A stretch of 64,000 nucleotides of DNA from assembly GCA_030533445.1 (NCBI GenBank), contig CM060073.1, positions 43,288,428-43,352,427 of the forward strand, given 5' to 3'. The notes under the pieces were generated by a model. That model ran no database searches and was not told where the DNA came from. It was given only the letters and a program-made list of their open reading frames with translations. A program made the position numbers and the translations under genes. This document shows, piece after piece, positions 25,547-36,634 of this stretch. Source of the DNA: Cyprinodon diabolis (Eukaryota > Chordata > Actinopteri > Cyprinodontiformes > Cyprinodontidae). The number at the start of each line of letters is the position of its first letter. Position 1 is the stretch's first letter.

Positions 25547-28439
25547 AAAAGTCAAACCTGAGGTGACCAGTCCAATCCCTGGATATTAGTACAACAGAAA
25601 ACATATGGACTGACTCTCGTTATGCTGACCCTGAATACCTGTTTAGAAAAGCTAATGGTTGGAAAAGCAGGACAGATTAGATCATACGTCATGATGTTAG
25701 GTCGGGATTCGATGAGATTCAAAGGAAAGCCTTTGAACATTTTCATACAATAAATGTTGATTTTGGAAATAGAAATGCAGAAAACCCCAGGTTTTAACAG
25801 CCCAATATCACTAACAATTCATGTAGATCAATAACAAATTCATAACACAGGCTACTAAAATTTGATCGCAATTGCTCATTGAGGCGGACAAATGTGATCT
25901 TATCTGTGTGGGCTGATTGTGTCTCATTTAAAAACAATGGATTGATTACGATGGTTTGAACTACCATCAAAAGTCTATGTTAATATGCAACAGAGAAGTT
26001 AGAATGTAATCAAATAAAAACGAGGTAAATTATCTCAGATCAACTTAAAGATTTTTTAGAATCAAAAAGATTTTTCAGTAGTAAAATATGTTTGAAACTG
26101 GTTGACTTTGGTCCAATTAATTTAACTTTAGCTGTTTGAATGAATCCACCGAATCTATATTTTTTATGTTCGTTACTTTTATGCTTTGTCAAAGATGGTT
26201 TAAACCAGAAAAAGGGCCTGCAGGTTCATTTACCACCATGTTATCCTTCCTGTAACCTGGGAGAAAAAAAAACAAAAAAACAAAGTCTGTCCCCAGCTGA
26301 TAAACAGCTACATCTAACAACACTTCCTTCATGTAACATCCATTCGACTTGGAGTCAAGACAAGCTGGCTTGAATTTTCTATAAAATATGCATATCCCAT
26401 GTCCACGCTGGATTCCACAGTGGACACTGGAAGATTTATAGCACCATTGACCCTGATTGCTGTAGCTTCCTCAAGAGATTTCGCCAAGGGCTGAGTGCCG
26501 AAATGCTTTAAAATTTAAAGAGGTGGTGAGGAAACTACACAGAGGAGACAAACCACATCAGTTCTGCCACAATAAGACTTTTCCCTATTTCTTTCCATCT
26601 TTCAGAGTGATTCACCCCCACACTGAACAGCCATTATCTTGCATCATAACTTATTTGCATGTTTTGACAACAGCCATTCATGGTTACGGTGGTATTGGTT
26701 ATGGATATCATGGGAGAATGGGATTAATCTTTCACAAGAATGAGGCAATGCTTTGCACAGATTCCAATTAGAAAGTTATTTAGTGTAATAACGCAAATAC
26801 ATTTTAAACATGATTATTGCAAACAGGGGATGACTGAATTTATTATTTGCAGTTGTTAACTCTCTCCCTGTGCCTTCTCCATGACTGCAGGACGAAGTAA
26901 GCTGAGGGCTAACGAAGGGTGATTTTTTTTTTTTTTCCCCTCTGTTCGGACTATTTGCTGCAAGCACAACACCTGCACATTTTCTCTAAGGGTTCAAGCT
27001 GAACTTTGAATTTGACCTTAAAAAACGGTCTGCAAATATTTCTAACTGCCAGAATGCCATGCTAATATTCTATATGGTGAGCCGTTGTTCTGTTTTAAAT
27101 AGGAAAATCACCAAAAGAGGCAAAAAAGACAGACATTTTTGGTAGTTATAACCTCCATTTTAAGAACCGGCGGCCATGAACCGTGGACAAGAAATCTAGA
27201 GTGGTCAGTTATCTCTCTCCTACAGAAGAACCAGATCCCTGCCTGGCACGACGATGTGACCATCCATCACCTTGTTTTGCCCACACCCTCCAGCCTAAAA
27301 ATCTCCCTTCTTCAGTAGGATAGATTGGGTTCCAGGACCCTCTCTTCTCTCCCTCTCTCCTGGGATTGACCCAAACGGAGGAATAGGGGGGGCTTTCATG
27401 GGAGATCACAGGTGCTTATATACAAAATGGCAATTTTCTTCTTCCATAATTCCATGTTACCGCATTACCAGATCTTATCGTGAGGCCAGTATCTCATTCC
27501 TGAGGTTTTAGACATTAATGAAAGATGCTTTGCCTCCAGGCCGCTGGGGGCTAGATCAACAAGCTGTGGATTCCTGTTGGTCTTTGTAGGGGAATACCAA
27601 AGGCAGCAGGCGAGCCAAGCAGAGGTCAGATACAAAGCATTGAGCTGAGGATGAAAATGCTTTGGTGAAAACAAATTTTGTTTTTTGTTTTTTGGTGCAA
27701 ACTACTGCTATTTTGTTGTTGTGTATTTTTTACTCATTAATCCCTTTTCTGCAGTTGTGTTAGATTGAATTATAATTTAAACCATGGGGTTTTTCTTTCT
27801 ACATAAAGATAGTTTATTATATATATTGCAAAAAATCACAAACAGGAAGGATGCATGAATTTCAAATGTTTTACAAACTAACATCTGAGATGTATGCTCA
27901 CACACCTTGATAAATGCAGTGCCAAGGTCGTACAAATGCATGTTAAGCTTTTTGAGTTTCATATTTTCAAAGAAAATGTAATATACATCTATTGTTTTCC
28001 TTTTGCATCACATACCTTGATCCCTTTGTGTATATCTATCAAATAAATTCCAATAAAATAGTTTGTGGTTGGAATGTGACACAGCTTTGAAAAGTTCATG
28101 GGACATAAGAGCTTTTGAAAGCCTGAACACTCCTCCATCTAAAAAAGTACCCACTAGGGTGATGCTCACAGTGGACACTGGCGAGCTAACTCAAATACAT
28201 TCCCCTTATTAATCCCATAGCACACATAATAATCATCTAAAACTGTCATAGTGTATCATTACATAAAAAAGAAATATTAAAATGAGACTGCAAGATCAAT
28301 GCACACCATGGTATAATATAACCAAATGAATGGCATAGCATTCTTTTCAACGGAGAATTGAAACATTTTTGATAATTACTTTTTATGCCCTTAGTGTGCT
28401 CTAGAATCTGACTGAAACAACCTCAACAATATGTGTTGA

Positions 28440-29370
28440 GGATATGTAATTTCACCCACTTAGGATCATTAAAAAGAGATCATATTAAATATCGCTTCCA
28501 GGGAGAGGAAAGAGAAAGCGAGAAAGAAATAAAGAAGAGATTTGTTTGTCAGTCAATTTCGACCCGCACAATCTCCTTAGTCCTGTGAAAGAGCAGAGGA
28601 GAAAAGGGTCGGGGTCAGCTTTCTGTAAATCTGCTGATGAAATGTTGACAAAACAGCCAATTTTCTGTAATTTTCCTCCAACCATCTTTCAGCAGCTTAC
28701 TCACTCAGAACCCCTTCATTTCAAACAGCAGCGCACCATGACCTCTGACCTGCATCTCGTCCCTGGCCTCCCTGGCCAGGCAGATATACGTAACAATTGT
28801 GCCTTCTAGGTCAGGTGGATGCCGTTTAAGGAGCCAGCTCTATAAAGGACGTCTTTGTCTCTCAAGCAGGCTCTCCTGGGCCCCAGTAAAGGGATAAGAA
28901 ATGTAGTTAATAGCTCAAGAGTGGCCTAATCATCAGCTGCCATTACTGCCCCAATATCGGCAGAGATGACAGACTTATCAATAACAAAGGCCCAGCTGAA
29001 GCCTCTGCCGCTCAGTCATTTTGATCTTTGCTCCACTAATCAGAGCTTTCATTTGAGCTAAGCACCGGGCAGCACACCTCTCATTCTCTTCAAGCTGTGC
29101 CAGATATCACTCATCTTTACAAGCCGCTCTGTACTCCCGCAACCCCCGGCCACCATTTTCACAAATTGGTTTAATTTCTCAGGCAAATAAATGACACATC
29201 TGAGAGCTCATCATCTTTGCAATGCCAGTAATTATTGCGTTCGCTGGAAAAAGCTTTTTCTAGCCTCTCTAGCTTTGTCTTGAATGGCTTTGGTTGGAAT
29301 CCAGCTGACTTTGAAATTAAAGTATCTGCAAAATGAGTGAGATTTGTAAATATTTCATGAAGGTATAGTA
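28440..29370. promoter_or_regulatory. Candidate conserved non-coding (enhancer-like) block
   Basis: Over 900 bp of balanced composition without transposon or simple-repeat structure, in a window that is otherwise AT-rich. It contains closely spaced sites of transcription-factor type: AACAAAG (SOX-like) at about 28984, TTTGATCTTTGC (TCF-like) at about 29019, TAATCA at about 28927 and 29037, AATTATTG at about 29230 and CAGCTG at about 28993. No frame has coding character. The call is by texture only; multi-species alignment would decide. Confidence 0.35.
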
Positions 29371-29473
29371 TGAATCTCATAAATAATGATTTGAAATCAT
29401 CTTAGGCTGAAGTGCAGAGAAATGTAAAAAGACTTTAGAAAACAACTTTCTGTCTTCTACGACATATTTATAT

Positions 29474-29678
29474 TGTGTTCATGCAGGACTCAAAGACCAC
29501 CGCGTGTTGCCTCGTTTAAGGCGTTTTATTGAACTGCCGCACACACACACTTTACGGCCTTGCCGTACCTAGATGCTGCAAACCTTAAAGTCACAGTAAC
29601 TTGTCAGTTTCAGTGCATCACTTCACACAGTCCAACCGGACAGATGAGAAAGGTCAACCGCTGTTTCCGAACATAACA
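29474..29678 (-). mobile_element. Candidate 3' LTR of the truncated Ty3/gypsy element
   Basis: On the - strand the segment starts TGTTATGTTCGG directly after a purine-rich tract and ends TGAACACA, giving TGT...ACA ends. It contains the polyadenylation signal AATAAA at about 29525-29530. Its place after the pol stop and the polypurine tract makes it the 3' LTR. There is no 5' LTR in the window. Confidence 0.55.
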
Positions 29679-29703
29679 TTCCCCCCCCCCCATCCCCCAG
29701 AGA
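29679..29703 (-). other. Polypurine tract of the gypsy element
   Basis: On the - strand a run dominated by G (GGGGGATGGGGGGGGGGG type) sits immediately upstream of the LTR start. In LTR retrotransposons this is the RNase H-resistant primer for plus-strand synthesis. Confidence 0.6.
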
Positions 29704-29743
29704 ACAGAGGGGTGACATAGGGGTAACTTCCAAAATGTAAATA

Positions 29744-31107
29744 TTACCCTGTCACATAATCCCCATGCCAGACAGGTGGGACCCTCAACCTCTGAGGGCG
29801 TACTGGTCCCTGAGCTGCATCAAGTTGTGCAGGTGGGTCACCCGCCGCCCGATTACCTCCTGGCCTGGGCTGCGAGCTTAGAGCCACCGGGGACAGAGGC
29901 GGTGCTGGTGCAGTGGGGCTTGAAACTCTGTGCAGGCGATTTGAGTGCCAACGAGTCCCATTTTCCAATCTGTAAGTGGCTGGCCCAAGCTGCTTGGTCA
30001 CCCGCAAGGGCTCTGACCAGTATGACTGCAACTTATTTGGGCGGTGGAGATGTTTGATCCTGACCCAGTCCCCCGCTGAAAGGGAGGGGGTCTGCACTCT
30101 ATGTGTTGCATCATACTTCACTTTCATCCGAACCTGTGAATCTTTCACCTGAACTCTGGCTTTCTGAAGTTCTGGGCTCTCACGTGCAGGGGCTGGCTCA
30201 GCTCTCAGGCAGTCCAGCGGTTGTTTCAGTTCACGACCGATCATGAGCAGTGCAGGTGACGCTCCAGTGGTGGAATGTCTGGATGCTCGGATGGTCAGAA
30301 GAGTTTGGTTGAGAGCATCACCGAAGGTCTTCCCCTCCTCCAGACAGGCTCGGATACCGTTCTTCAGTGTTTTGTTCAGCCTTTCCACTCCCCCGTTACT
30401 CTCTTGGTGGTACACCGCCGTCCTGATGTGCTTGATGGAGCGCCACATGAGAAACTCCGTGAACTCTGCTGATACAAATTGGGGCCCGTTATTTGTCGTG
30501 ACCACATCTGGGAGGCCCCAGCGTCCAAAAAGGCTGTCCAGGCGATCGATAACGGAGTGCGCAGAGATGGAGCTCATCTGAAAAACCTCCGACCATTTCG
30601 AATGAAGATCGTGCACCACCAGCAGGTAACGGGCATGAGCAGGCGCCCCATGAAGTTCTCCGCAGAGATTGACCTGAATATGTTCCCAGGGCGAAGGCGG
30701 CCAGGGGGTTGGGGTAAGAGGGGCTGTGGCAGGCTGGCCCGTTTTCCCACTCAAAAGGCAGCAAGCGCAGTTACGCACCAGCTCTTCCACGTCAGAGTCT
30801 ATGTGGGGCCACCACACGGTATCACGGCAGCGCTGCTTTACCTTGCCCATCCCAAGGTGCCCCTCATGCGCCATGTGAAGTACTCTGGACCTAAGAGTCT
30901 CTGGAATTACAGCACGGTGACCCCGAGCAAGACACACTGCCCCCCCAGCAGGAGAGCTCATTACGGAAGCGATAATAGGGAAGCAGCATGTCATCCACTT
31001 TGGCGGGCCAGCCGTCCTGGACGTAGGTGCGGAGAGTTGTGAGGACCTCATCAGCTGCTGAGGCCTGCTGCAGTTCTGTCAGTGTGACAACTGAGCCAAG
31101 GGGCTCG
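29744..31107 (-). pseudogene. Ty3/gypsy pol fragment: defective integrase
   Basis: The 435-codon open frame at 29744-31051 covers the integrase: an H-H-C-C zinc-binding region (HMAHEGHLG ... CACC), then the catalytic core and a C-terminal region with a GDWVRIKH motif. In the core, the first aspartate position reads IQVNLCGEL and the second reads TTNNGPQF, where the family has IQVD and TDNGPQF, so both metal-binding aspartates are asparagine; the glutamate (GGVERLNKTLK) remains. N-terminal to it, the peptide LTELQQASAADEVL to LLPYYRFRNELS lies in another frame (30891-31107), so there is a frameshift near 30935. Gag, protease, RT and RNase H are missing. The element cannot integrate. Confidence 0.85.
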
Positions 31108-31115
31108 TGCAGGAT

Positions 31116-31147
31116 GTGGATAAATAAAGAAGTGGATAAATAAAGAA
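31116..31147. repeat. 16-bp tandem duplication at a transposon junction
   Basis: GTGGATAAATAAAGAA occurs twice in tandem, at 31116-31131 and 31132-31147, exactly where gypsy-derived sequence meets L2-derived sequence. It is probably a trace of the rearrangement that joined them. Confidence 0.85.
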
Positions 31148-31700
31148 TCAAAAGTAAAATAATCGACGTAACAGTGGAAATTTACTCCCTGCTGTCTAAT
31201 AACTCTACAAACTGTGAACATATATACAGCAAAGAGAATTGGCCCTAGCACTGATCCCTGTGGTACTCCATATGTAACAATGAAGCTTGGGGAAGATTTA
31301 TCATTGACATTAACATAAACAAACCAATATCTGTCTGATTAATAAGATATAAACCAGCCTTGTGCAGTTCCCTTACTTCCTGGAAAATGTTCAAGCCTTT
31401 CTCAAAGAATGTGATCAACTGTATCAAATGCAGCACTAACAGGACAACTACAGATACAAAGAATTGTTGACATGTCAATGCAATAAAAAAATTGTAAACG
31501 TGACCAGTGCCAAGTACACAAGTGCAACAGTAGAAGCTGTGTTTAAAAGCGCTTCTAGACAATTTGTGCAACCTAGAGATATCACAGAAAAGACAATTTA
31601 GCTCAGACAAGGAGAGACTGGGTAGCACCACAGGATGTAGGTCAGGAATCAAAAGATGAAGTGACGCGATAAATCTCCAGGACACGTCCCAGACTTTGAC
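31140..31700 (-). mobile_element. L2-like LINE reverse transcriptase fragment
   Basis: On the - strand the broken frames give SAAFDTVDHIL, then KSSPSFIVTYGVPQGSVLGP (reverse transcriptase motif 4 region), ILFAVYM and NFHCYVD, which is one residue short of the YADD-type catalytic motif where the homology stops at about 31140. A stop and frameshifts interrupt it. The order matches the L2 clade. It abuts the truncated gypsy fragment. Confidence 0.75.
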
Positions 31701-32348
31701 TGGGACATTTTAATTCAATGGTTTCCAACTTAAATCCTCAAGGACTAGTGTTGTCTAACTTTTAAATCTGTCCCTTTTCATAAACACCTGAAACACAGCT
31801 AATCACCTCACCAGCTTTCAGATAATCTTTGCAGAGTTTTGCCAGTGAGCTAATATAGGAGTCAGGTGAGCCAAGGCCCAGATGGGATAGGGTAACACGC
31901 AGTTCAGTTTAACATGCAGTGTTTGTATTCTTACTCTCTTAGCATTCTTAATGTATGCAAAAATATGGGTCTCATCTGACCAACCAATAAAATGTCTTGA
32001 CATTTATTTTCTGATAAATCATGTTTTAGCTACGTCTCTACAAAGGCCAGAGGGGAGGTATGTAAATCCACAAATATGTCCAACAGTTGTGTACATCTAA
32101 GCTTTGATTGTCCCCAAAGTTATATGGGCCTTTCTGGACATTCTTCTGCTTTCCTAATTTTGCTGGGTGAATAAACTAAGGAGGACTGACATGGCTAGCT
32201 AGTTTTACATTCCCTTAAGTACCTACGTGACAGGCTCAAGTCTTGAGATAGATTTGTTTTGATCTTTTAACTTCCACACAGCTTTAACCCTGATCGCTCT
32301 GCTGCGTTCCTTGTAAACTGTGACTGAGAGGTGCAAGCACACTAAGCA
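31701..32348. other. Intergenic with a probable old repeat
   Basis: Around 31725-31890 the words GGTTTCCAACTTAAATCCTC and AACACCTGAAACACAGCTAA resemble a diverged copy of a common fish repeat, but I could not fix its boundaries. No gene is visible. Confidence 0.3.
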
Positions 32349-32356
32349 AGCAGAAA

Positions 32357-32915
32357 CAGTGGCGCCACCAGGGGGTGGCCAAGGATGGCCACGGCCTCCC
32401 TGTGCAATGCCCTGGTCACCCCGCACGCCAGCGTAAACTATAGTAGCATCATTCCTTAAAAGTTCAAAAAAATCCACTGGACTTGGTTTCCAAGATTTGA
32501 AGATGTTTCGCCACCTCTCCAGGAAGCTTTCTCAATTCAAAATGAATTAATTGATTGATGATTTTGAATTGAGAAAGCTTCCTGGAGAGGTGGCGAAACG
32601 TCTTCAAATCTTGGAAACCAAGTACAGTGGATTTTTTTGAACTTTTACGGAATGACTATGACCTGGATGACTGAGAATCTTCATCAGCATGTAGTAGCAT
32701 CAATTTAGCATTTCATCCCATTATGCACACAATAAACCAAGATATGAGTAGCTGTTTACTTAAGTCGTTATGATTTAAGTAAACAGCTACTCAGACAGGC
32801 AGGTTCACCACAATAGTAGGTTCAAACCTTGAAATTATGACTTTTAGTTTCAGTGTGCCACCCCAAGATTTTTAGTGGCCCCATCTGGCCACCCCTATTG
32901 CTGGAGGCGCCACTG
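32357..32915. mobile_element. hAT-type element with a nested insertion
   Basis: The ends are CAGTGGCGCCACC and, inverted, CAGTGGCGCCTCC, with a perfect 8-bp target duplication AGCAGAAA at 32349-32356 and 32916-32923. The total length is 559 bp, of which 32451-32691 is a later insertion. Inside is a second, perfect 18-bp inverted repeat (32746-32763 and 32775-32792, 11-base loop). No transposase frame. This is a non-autonomous hAT-superfamily copy. Confidence 0.85.
32451..32691. mobile_element. Fold-back repeat inserted in the hAT element
   Basis: Two 94-base arms (32450-32543 and 32561-32654) are inverted copies that differ at three positions by my reading, separated by a 17-base loop. The insertion is bounded by a 10-bp direct repeat TAGTAGCATC (32441-32450 and 32692-32701), probably its target duplication. 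The arm sequence (GTTTCGCC ... CCAGGAAGCTTTCTCAATTC) belongs to a dispersed fish repeat of which a single-armed copy lies at 45640-45710. As RNA or single-stranded DNA it would form a very stable hairpin. Confidence 0.8.
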
Positions 32916-32923
32916 AGCAGAAA

Positions 32924-33957
32924 ATACAAAAGGTACAGCTAACACAAAAACTGGATTAGCAAACACAAATATAACACTAATAATAATAATAACCAAAACA
33001 AAGCCTAAGGATACTTGCTGCAAAAGAGAAAATGCTGCAATTACAAAAATGTAGGGCAGTGAAGTGCAAATACTCTGCAAATACATAAAGGACACTAACA
33101 CGCACAATCAACACACAATAGACATGGAAAGGAACATTGCATTAAGAAGTAAACACAACAGCAATTTAAGATATAAAGCTCAAAAATACCTATGCATAAC
33201 AGAAGAGCTCCAGAACACTAGAAGGTGATCATTAACTCTCATGGGATCAGACCCTTAACAAAGATGGTGCTCTGCTTAAATAGTTGAAAAAGACTCGAAG
33301 GAAAATATACCTTATTTTCTTTCCCTCCAAATGTCCTCCAGGTAGGCATCCCATATACATAAAATTTTTTTAAGTGTCTGTTCCATAGACATTAATTGTG
33401 TATATTTTGTAATGTTTTTGGTTTGTTTTTGCGTTTCTTTCCCTAATTTGAATCCTGCAATATTTTTTCCTTTGCATGCATTTTGTTTTAATCTGTTTTA
33501 TGAATTTGCTGTACTTTTTGTGTTGCAGTACATTTATGTATTTGCAGCACCATTGCACCCTTTCACCACCTTACATCACACCTTATTAGGCTGTATACTT
33601 ACTAATGTTCTTGCAAAAACCTGTGAGACTTTCACCAAACAGCTGATTTTCTGATCAGATCAAATTATAAAGGGGGACTATTTGCTCATTAAACAATCAA
33701 ATGAAGTCAGATGAAAAGGGGAGCTAAATTCAGATCTATACATATTATCTATGTATTTATTTTTTACACCTATAATAGAATCTATCATTTTAATTCTACT
33801 TCACAATTAAGCAAAACTCATAGTGCAAAAAAATGGCAGTTTGTTGTTGTAGCATAAATAAGTGGTTACAAATTAAAGAAATACTAACAGGTTTGTATTG
33901 CTCTCTAGGAGTTTGAGTAATTTTGATTGCTAATTACATTTTTCACATCCATCGTAG
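32924..33957. other. Intergenic, no gene seen
   Basis: AT-rich DNA with no supported gene or clear repeat. The 80-codon + frame at 33412-33654 is low-complexity Phe/Leu/Val-rich and is most likely chance. Confidence 0.4.
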
Positions 33958-34177
33958 CACGCCGCTCTTCTCCATGAAGGAGAAATGTGAGTGGGCCAGA
34001 GAAGGTTGTCCTGCACCTGGACGAGCTGGCCCTTTTATTTACAGCCGTGGCGAGGATCAAACTGACTGGCTTGGACACCTGCAATTGGCAAATATGTTCT
34101 CCATCAGTGAACTACAGACTTTTTTTCTGGACAGGAAGACTGGGAAACCATTGTTCTCTCTAGCAATGGCAGCCAAG
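33958..34177 (+). CDS. Candidate coding exon of an unidentified gene
   Basis: A 220-base open segment is bounded by an acceptor (TTTTTCACATCCATCGTAG) and a donor (AGCCAAG then GTATTC). The encoded peptide runs STPLFSMKEKCEWAREGC, continues through GRAGPFIYSRGEDQTDWLGH and ends in PLFSLAMAAK. It is well mixed in composition, unlike the surrounding AT-rich chance frames, and codon use looks coding. It would enter in phase 2 and leave in phase 0. I do not recognise the protein. The frame does not splice directly to the second candidate exon at 34600, so another exon would be needed or one boundary is wrong. Confidence 0.4.
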
Positions 34178-34599
34178 GTATTCTGGGACTCTTCGGCACT
34201 TGTCAGAAACAATAAGTTATTCATCCTAACTTAGTTAGAAGTTTTAAGCCAAATGAAGTTAATCTACTAAAATGTCTAGCATCAATTCATAACGAACCAT
34301 AGCTGAATTAATGGCTGTGGATTTGCTTTTTATGAATAATATGCAATCGTTTTATACTATAAGTGTTTACAGAATATGTTCCAGTCAACAAATAATAAAT
34401 AGTGACTCAACACATTAGTTGATAATACTAATAGCATTGTTTTATTGAACCCACCCAAATATATAAAAATACCTATCTTCTTAGTAAGCATTAGCCGTGG
34501 TCTCAGGTTAAACACAAGACAGTGGAGCTCCTTATTCCCCCAGTCTGATACATGATATGCACTTTTTAAACAAATCACCTGGTCTCTGCTTCTATACAG
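34178..34599. other. Gap between the two candidate exons
   Basis: AT-rich, intron-like. No additional exon of the phase needed to join the flanking candidates (0 in, 1 out) is evident without a stop. Confidence 0.3.
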
Positions 34600-34853
34600 T
34601 CCTACACAAGGCCATGGGGTTTGAGGATTTTGCAATGTCATCTGGGATTAAAAAGGGGCAGCACATCAGAGCCCTAGGCCACGCCACCTGGAGCCCCAAC
34701 ACGATCCCGGGCACTGCTGCATTCAAAACCATCCACAGCTTAGCTTACTGCCAAAAAATACTTGCTCAACCAAACGACACGGAGCTCACAAAGCACCGTC
34801 TCAGAAAAGATTACAACCTCAACAAGAAACTCTTTGATTGCAGGTCTGTTTGA
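34600..34853 (+). CDS. Candidate terminal coding exon of an unidentified gene
   Basis: An acceptor (GGTCTCTGCTTCTATACAG) opens a frame encoding about 84 residues: LHKAMGFEDFAMSSGIKK, then QHIRALGHATWSPNTIPG, then a charged C-terminus ending LRKDYNLNKKLFDCRSV and a stop. An AATAAA polyadenylation signal follows at about 34984. Alternatively the exon ends at GATTGCAG with donor GTCTGT (about 34845). The peptide is basic with balanced composition and looks like genuine protein, but I cannot name a family. Together with 33958-34177 it may form the 3' part of a small gene just upstream of zbtb34. Confidence 0.42.
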
Positions 34854-36500
34854 AATGTTATCAATATCATTATTGCTGCAGACCAACAAAAAGCATCTCT
34901 AAACAACGTAGTTTGGCTGGACCTTAGCTTGCACGTCGATCTTCTGGACAGAAAAAAAAGATGGGGAGGGGATCACTGCAGAGAATAAAATGCTGGCTTG
35001 TTTAACAAGACACATGTGCAATGACAAAGCGATTCCTTTCTCAATGTTGATCACCCACCTGCACGAAGATTAGGTCAGATATTTACCTGAGCTGCCAAGT
35101 TGTCACTCATGCTAGAAAAAAAAACCAGAAAGCCACACAGTATACATTCATCCTTCATCTCTTCAGGGATAACAGATAAAGTCCTGCAGAGAATAGAGAA
35201 CAGGGGCTTACTTGTCCTTTTAACCATCTACAAAAAAGCCAGTCAACAATTATTACTCAGATCAAACACAGCATAGTGTTTACAAAGAGCCTTACAATCA
35301 AGCTAAAATGCATGAAAAAAGCAGCAGTTAAATCATTGCTGTTGTTATGTTAGGGCTGCATTGTATCAGGAAATAATGATATTATTGTGAAACATGGCAA
35401 ACTTTCTGTTGCTTACTGTTAACCTATATTGAATTCACAAGTCTCTTGCTTTTCTATTTTCAAAGTTTTCCAAGAATTTACCAGTAGCTTCAGTGCCTTG
35501 GTGACTGATGTCTACATTAAGCATGGGGAATAAGGAAGTTAAGGTTCAAGAAAAGGCCCTCATATTTTACTGATGTGCAGTATAAATGCTTGGAGCCGGA
35601 AATATAGTACATTAACCTAGTAGGGATTGAATTATTGTAATATTTTGCAAAGACTTTTTTGCAGAAAATCATTTTTCAATCGATTCTCTATTTTATTTTT
35701 TTTATTGATGTCTTATTTATTTATTTTTTTATTAATAACACAAATTAAATAGTTTTAAATTTCAAACATTACTGTAATTATATGAGTTCAATTTGGTGTC
35801 TTATGAAATTGCTGCTATTGTCTCCATTAAATATTTCCATTACAAATGTATATTGTATGACGTGTATTACTGAGTGTTTCATCAGATTGTACTCTGGCGC
35901 CCCTTTGTGGAAGAGAAATGAAGTGCAAATGTTTCTATATGTCCTTTTTTCAAGAGCCCTGTTACAAAGGAAATTTATTTAAACCAACAAAATAGTCAAA
36001 GACATGGTTTTTCTTCTTTTATTAGTAAAAATAAACGAAAATGTTTACTTAGATGTGAATAAGAAATAATTATGATTTTACATAATGATAATATCATTAT
36101 ATCACTGCTAATATTAATTGTATATAATCATTATTACTTCCTTATGTGAGTAAAACACTTTGCCTTAGACAAGCCTCAAACTTAGATGGGTCCCAGGTTA
36201 TAATCTGTTATAATTCAAGTTACCATGTTATACATGTTAACTTTTTTTGGAAAATGTCAGTTTTAAAAAGTGTACAAATACTTTACAATGCAAGAAAAGT
36301 ATCAATATATAAAAATTTATATTAAAATAATCGGTCAAACAACTTTAAGAAACATGCAATTTGCTGCGTTGTATTCATCTCCTGTACGTGCACGTCCCCA
36401 TCCCGTCATACATAAAGAACATAATATGTCATCATATAACACTGACACGAGCAAGGGAGGGGCTGCTCTGCTGCAACATAGATTAGATAGAATGAATGCA
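34854..36500. other. Intergenic, upstream of zbtb34
   Basis: AT-rich DNA without a recognised gene. Candidate signals are the AATAAA at about 34984 (for the preceding candidate exon) and, at the right end, the rising GC of the zbtb34 promoter. Confidence 0.45.
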
Positions 36501-36619
36501 ATGGGCGTAAAGAAGACTTCCTGTTGATGCAAACATCGCAGCAGCAACTGCCTGACACATCTGGACTTGGAAAAAGGGGGGGGAGGCCTGGCTATAGTAT
36601 TAGCGAGCTGCTGAGGTGA
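36501..36619 (+). promoter_or_regulatory. zbtb34: Probable zbtb34 promoter and transcription start region
   Basis: Composition changes here from AT-rich to mixed with CpG dinucleotides, and a G run (GGGGGGGGAGG, 36577-36587) and GGAAAAAGG lie just upstream of the exon that carries the first donor. No TATA box in a standard position is obvious, in keeping with a housekeeping-type promoter. The exact start site cannot be read from sequence alone. Confidence 0.4.
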
Positions 36620-36634
36620 ATGGACAGCATCTAA
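36620..36634 (+). promoter_or_regulatory. Four-codon upstream ORF ending against the exon-1 ATG
   Basis: ATG GAC AGC ATC TAA encodes a four-residue peptide. Its stop codon is immediately followed by the ATG at 36635, so the two starts lie 15 bases apart and the stop abuts the second start. If transcribed, such an arrangement would tend to lower initiation at 36635 and favour the stronger start in exon 2. Confidence 0.45.

Larger units (their letters stand above)
24034..28439. other. Intergenic, no gene seen
   Basis: About 4.4 kb of AT-rich DNA without a supported gene. It includes two small tandem duplications (24761-24801 and 25495-25546, listed separately) and an A-rich stretch at 26263-26283. 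A short frame near 26530 resembles a decayed zinc-finger linker but is not convincing. Confidence 0.4.

Noticed and set aside
26523..26600. Peptide HRGDKPHQFCHNKTF resembling a C2H2 finger linker
   Set aside because: Only one partial finger is visible, without the expected cysteine pair; likely coincidence.
30479..31042. 187-codon + frame
   Set aside because: It is antisense to the gypsy integrase frame and only reflects its GC-rich composition.
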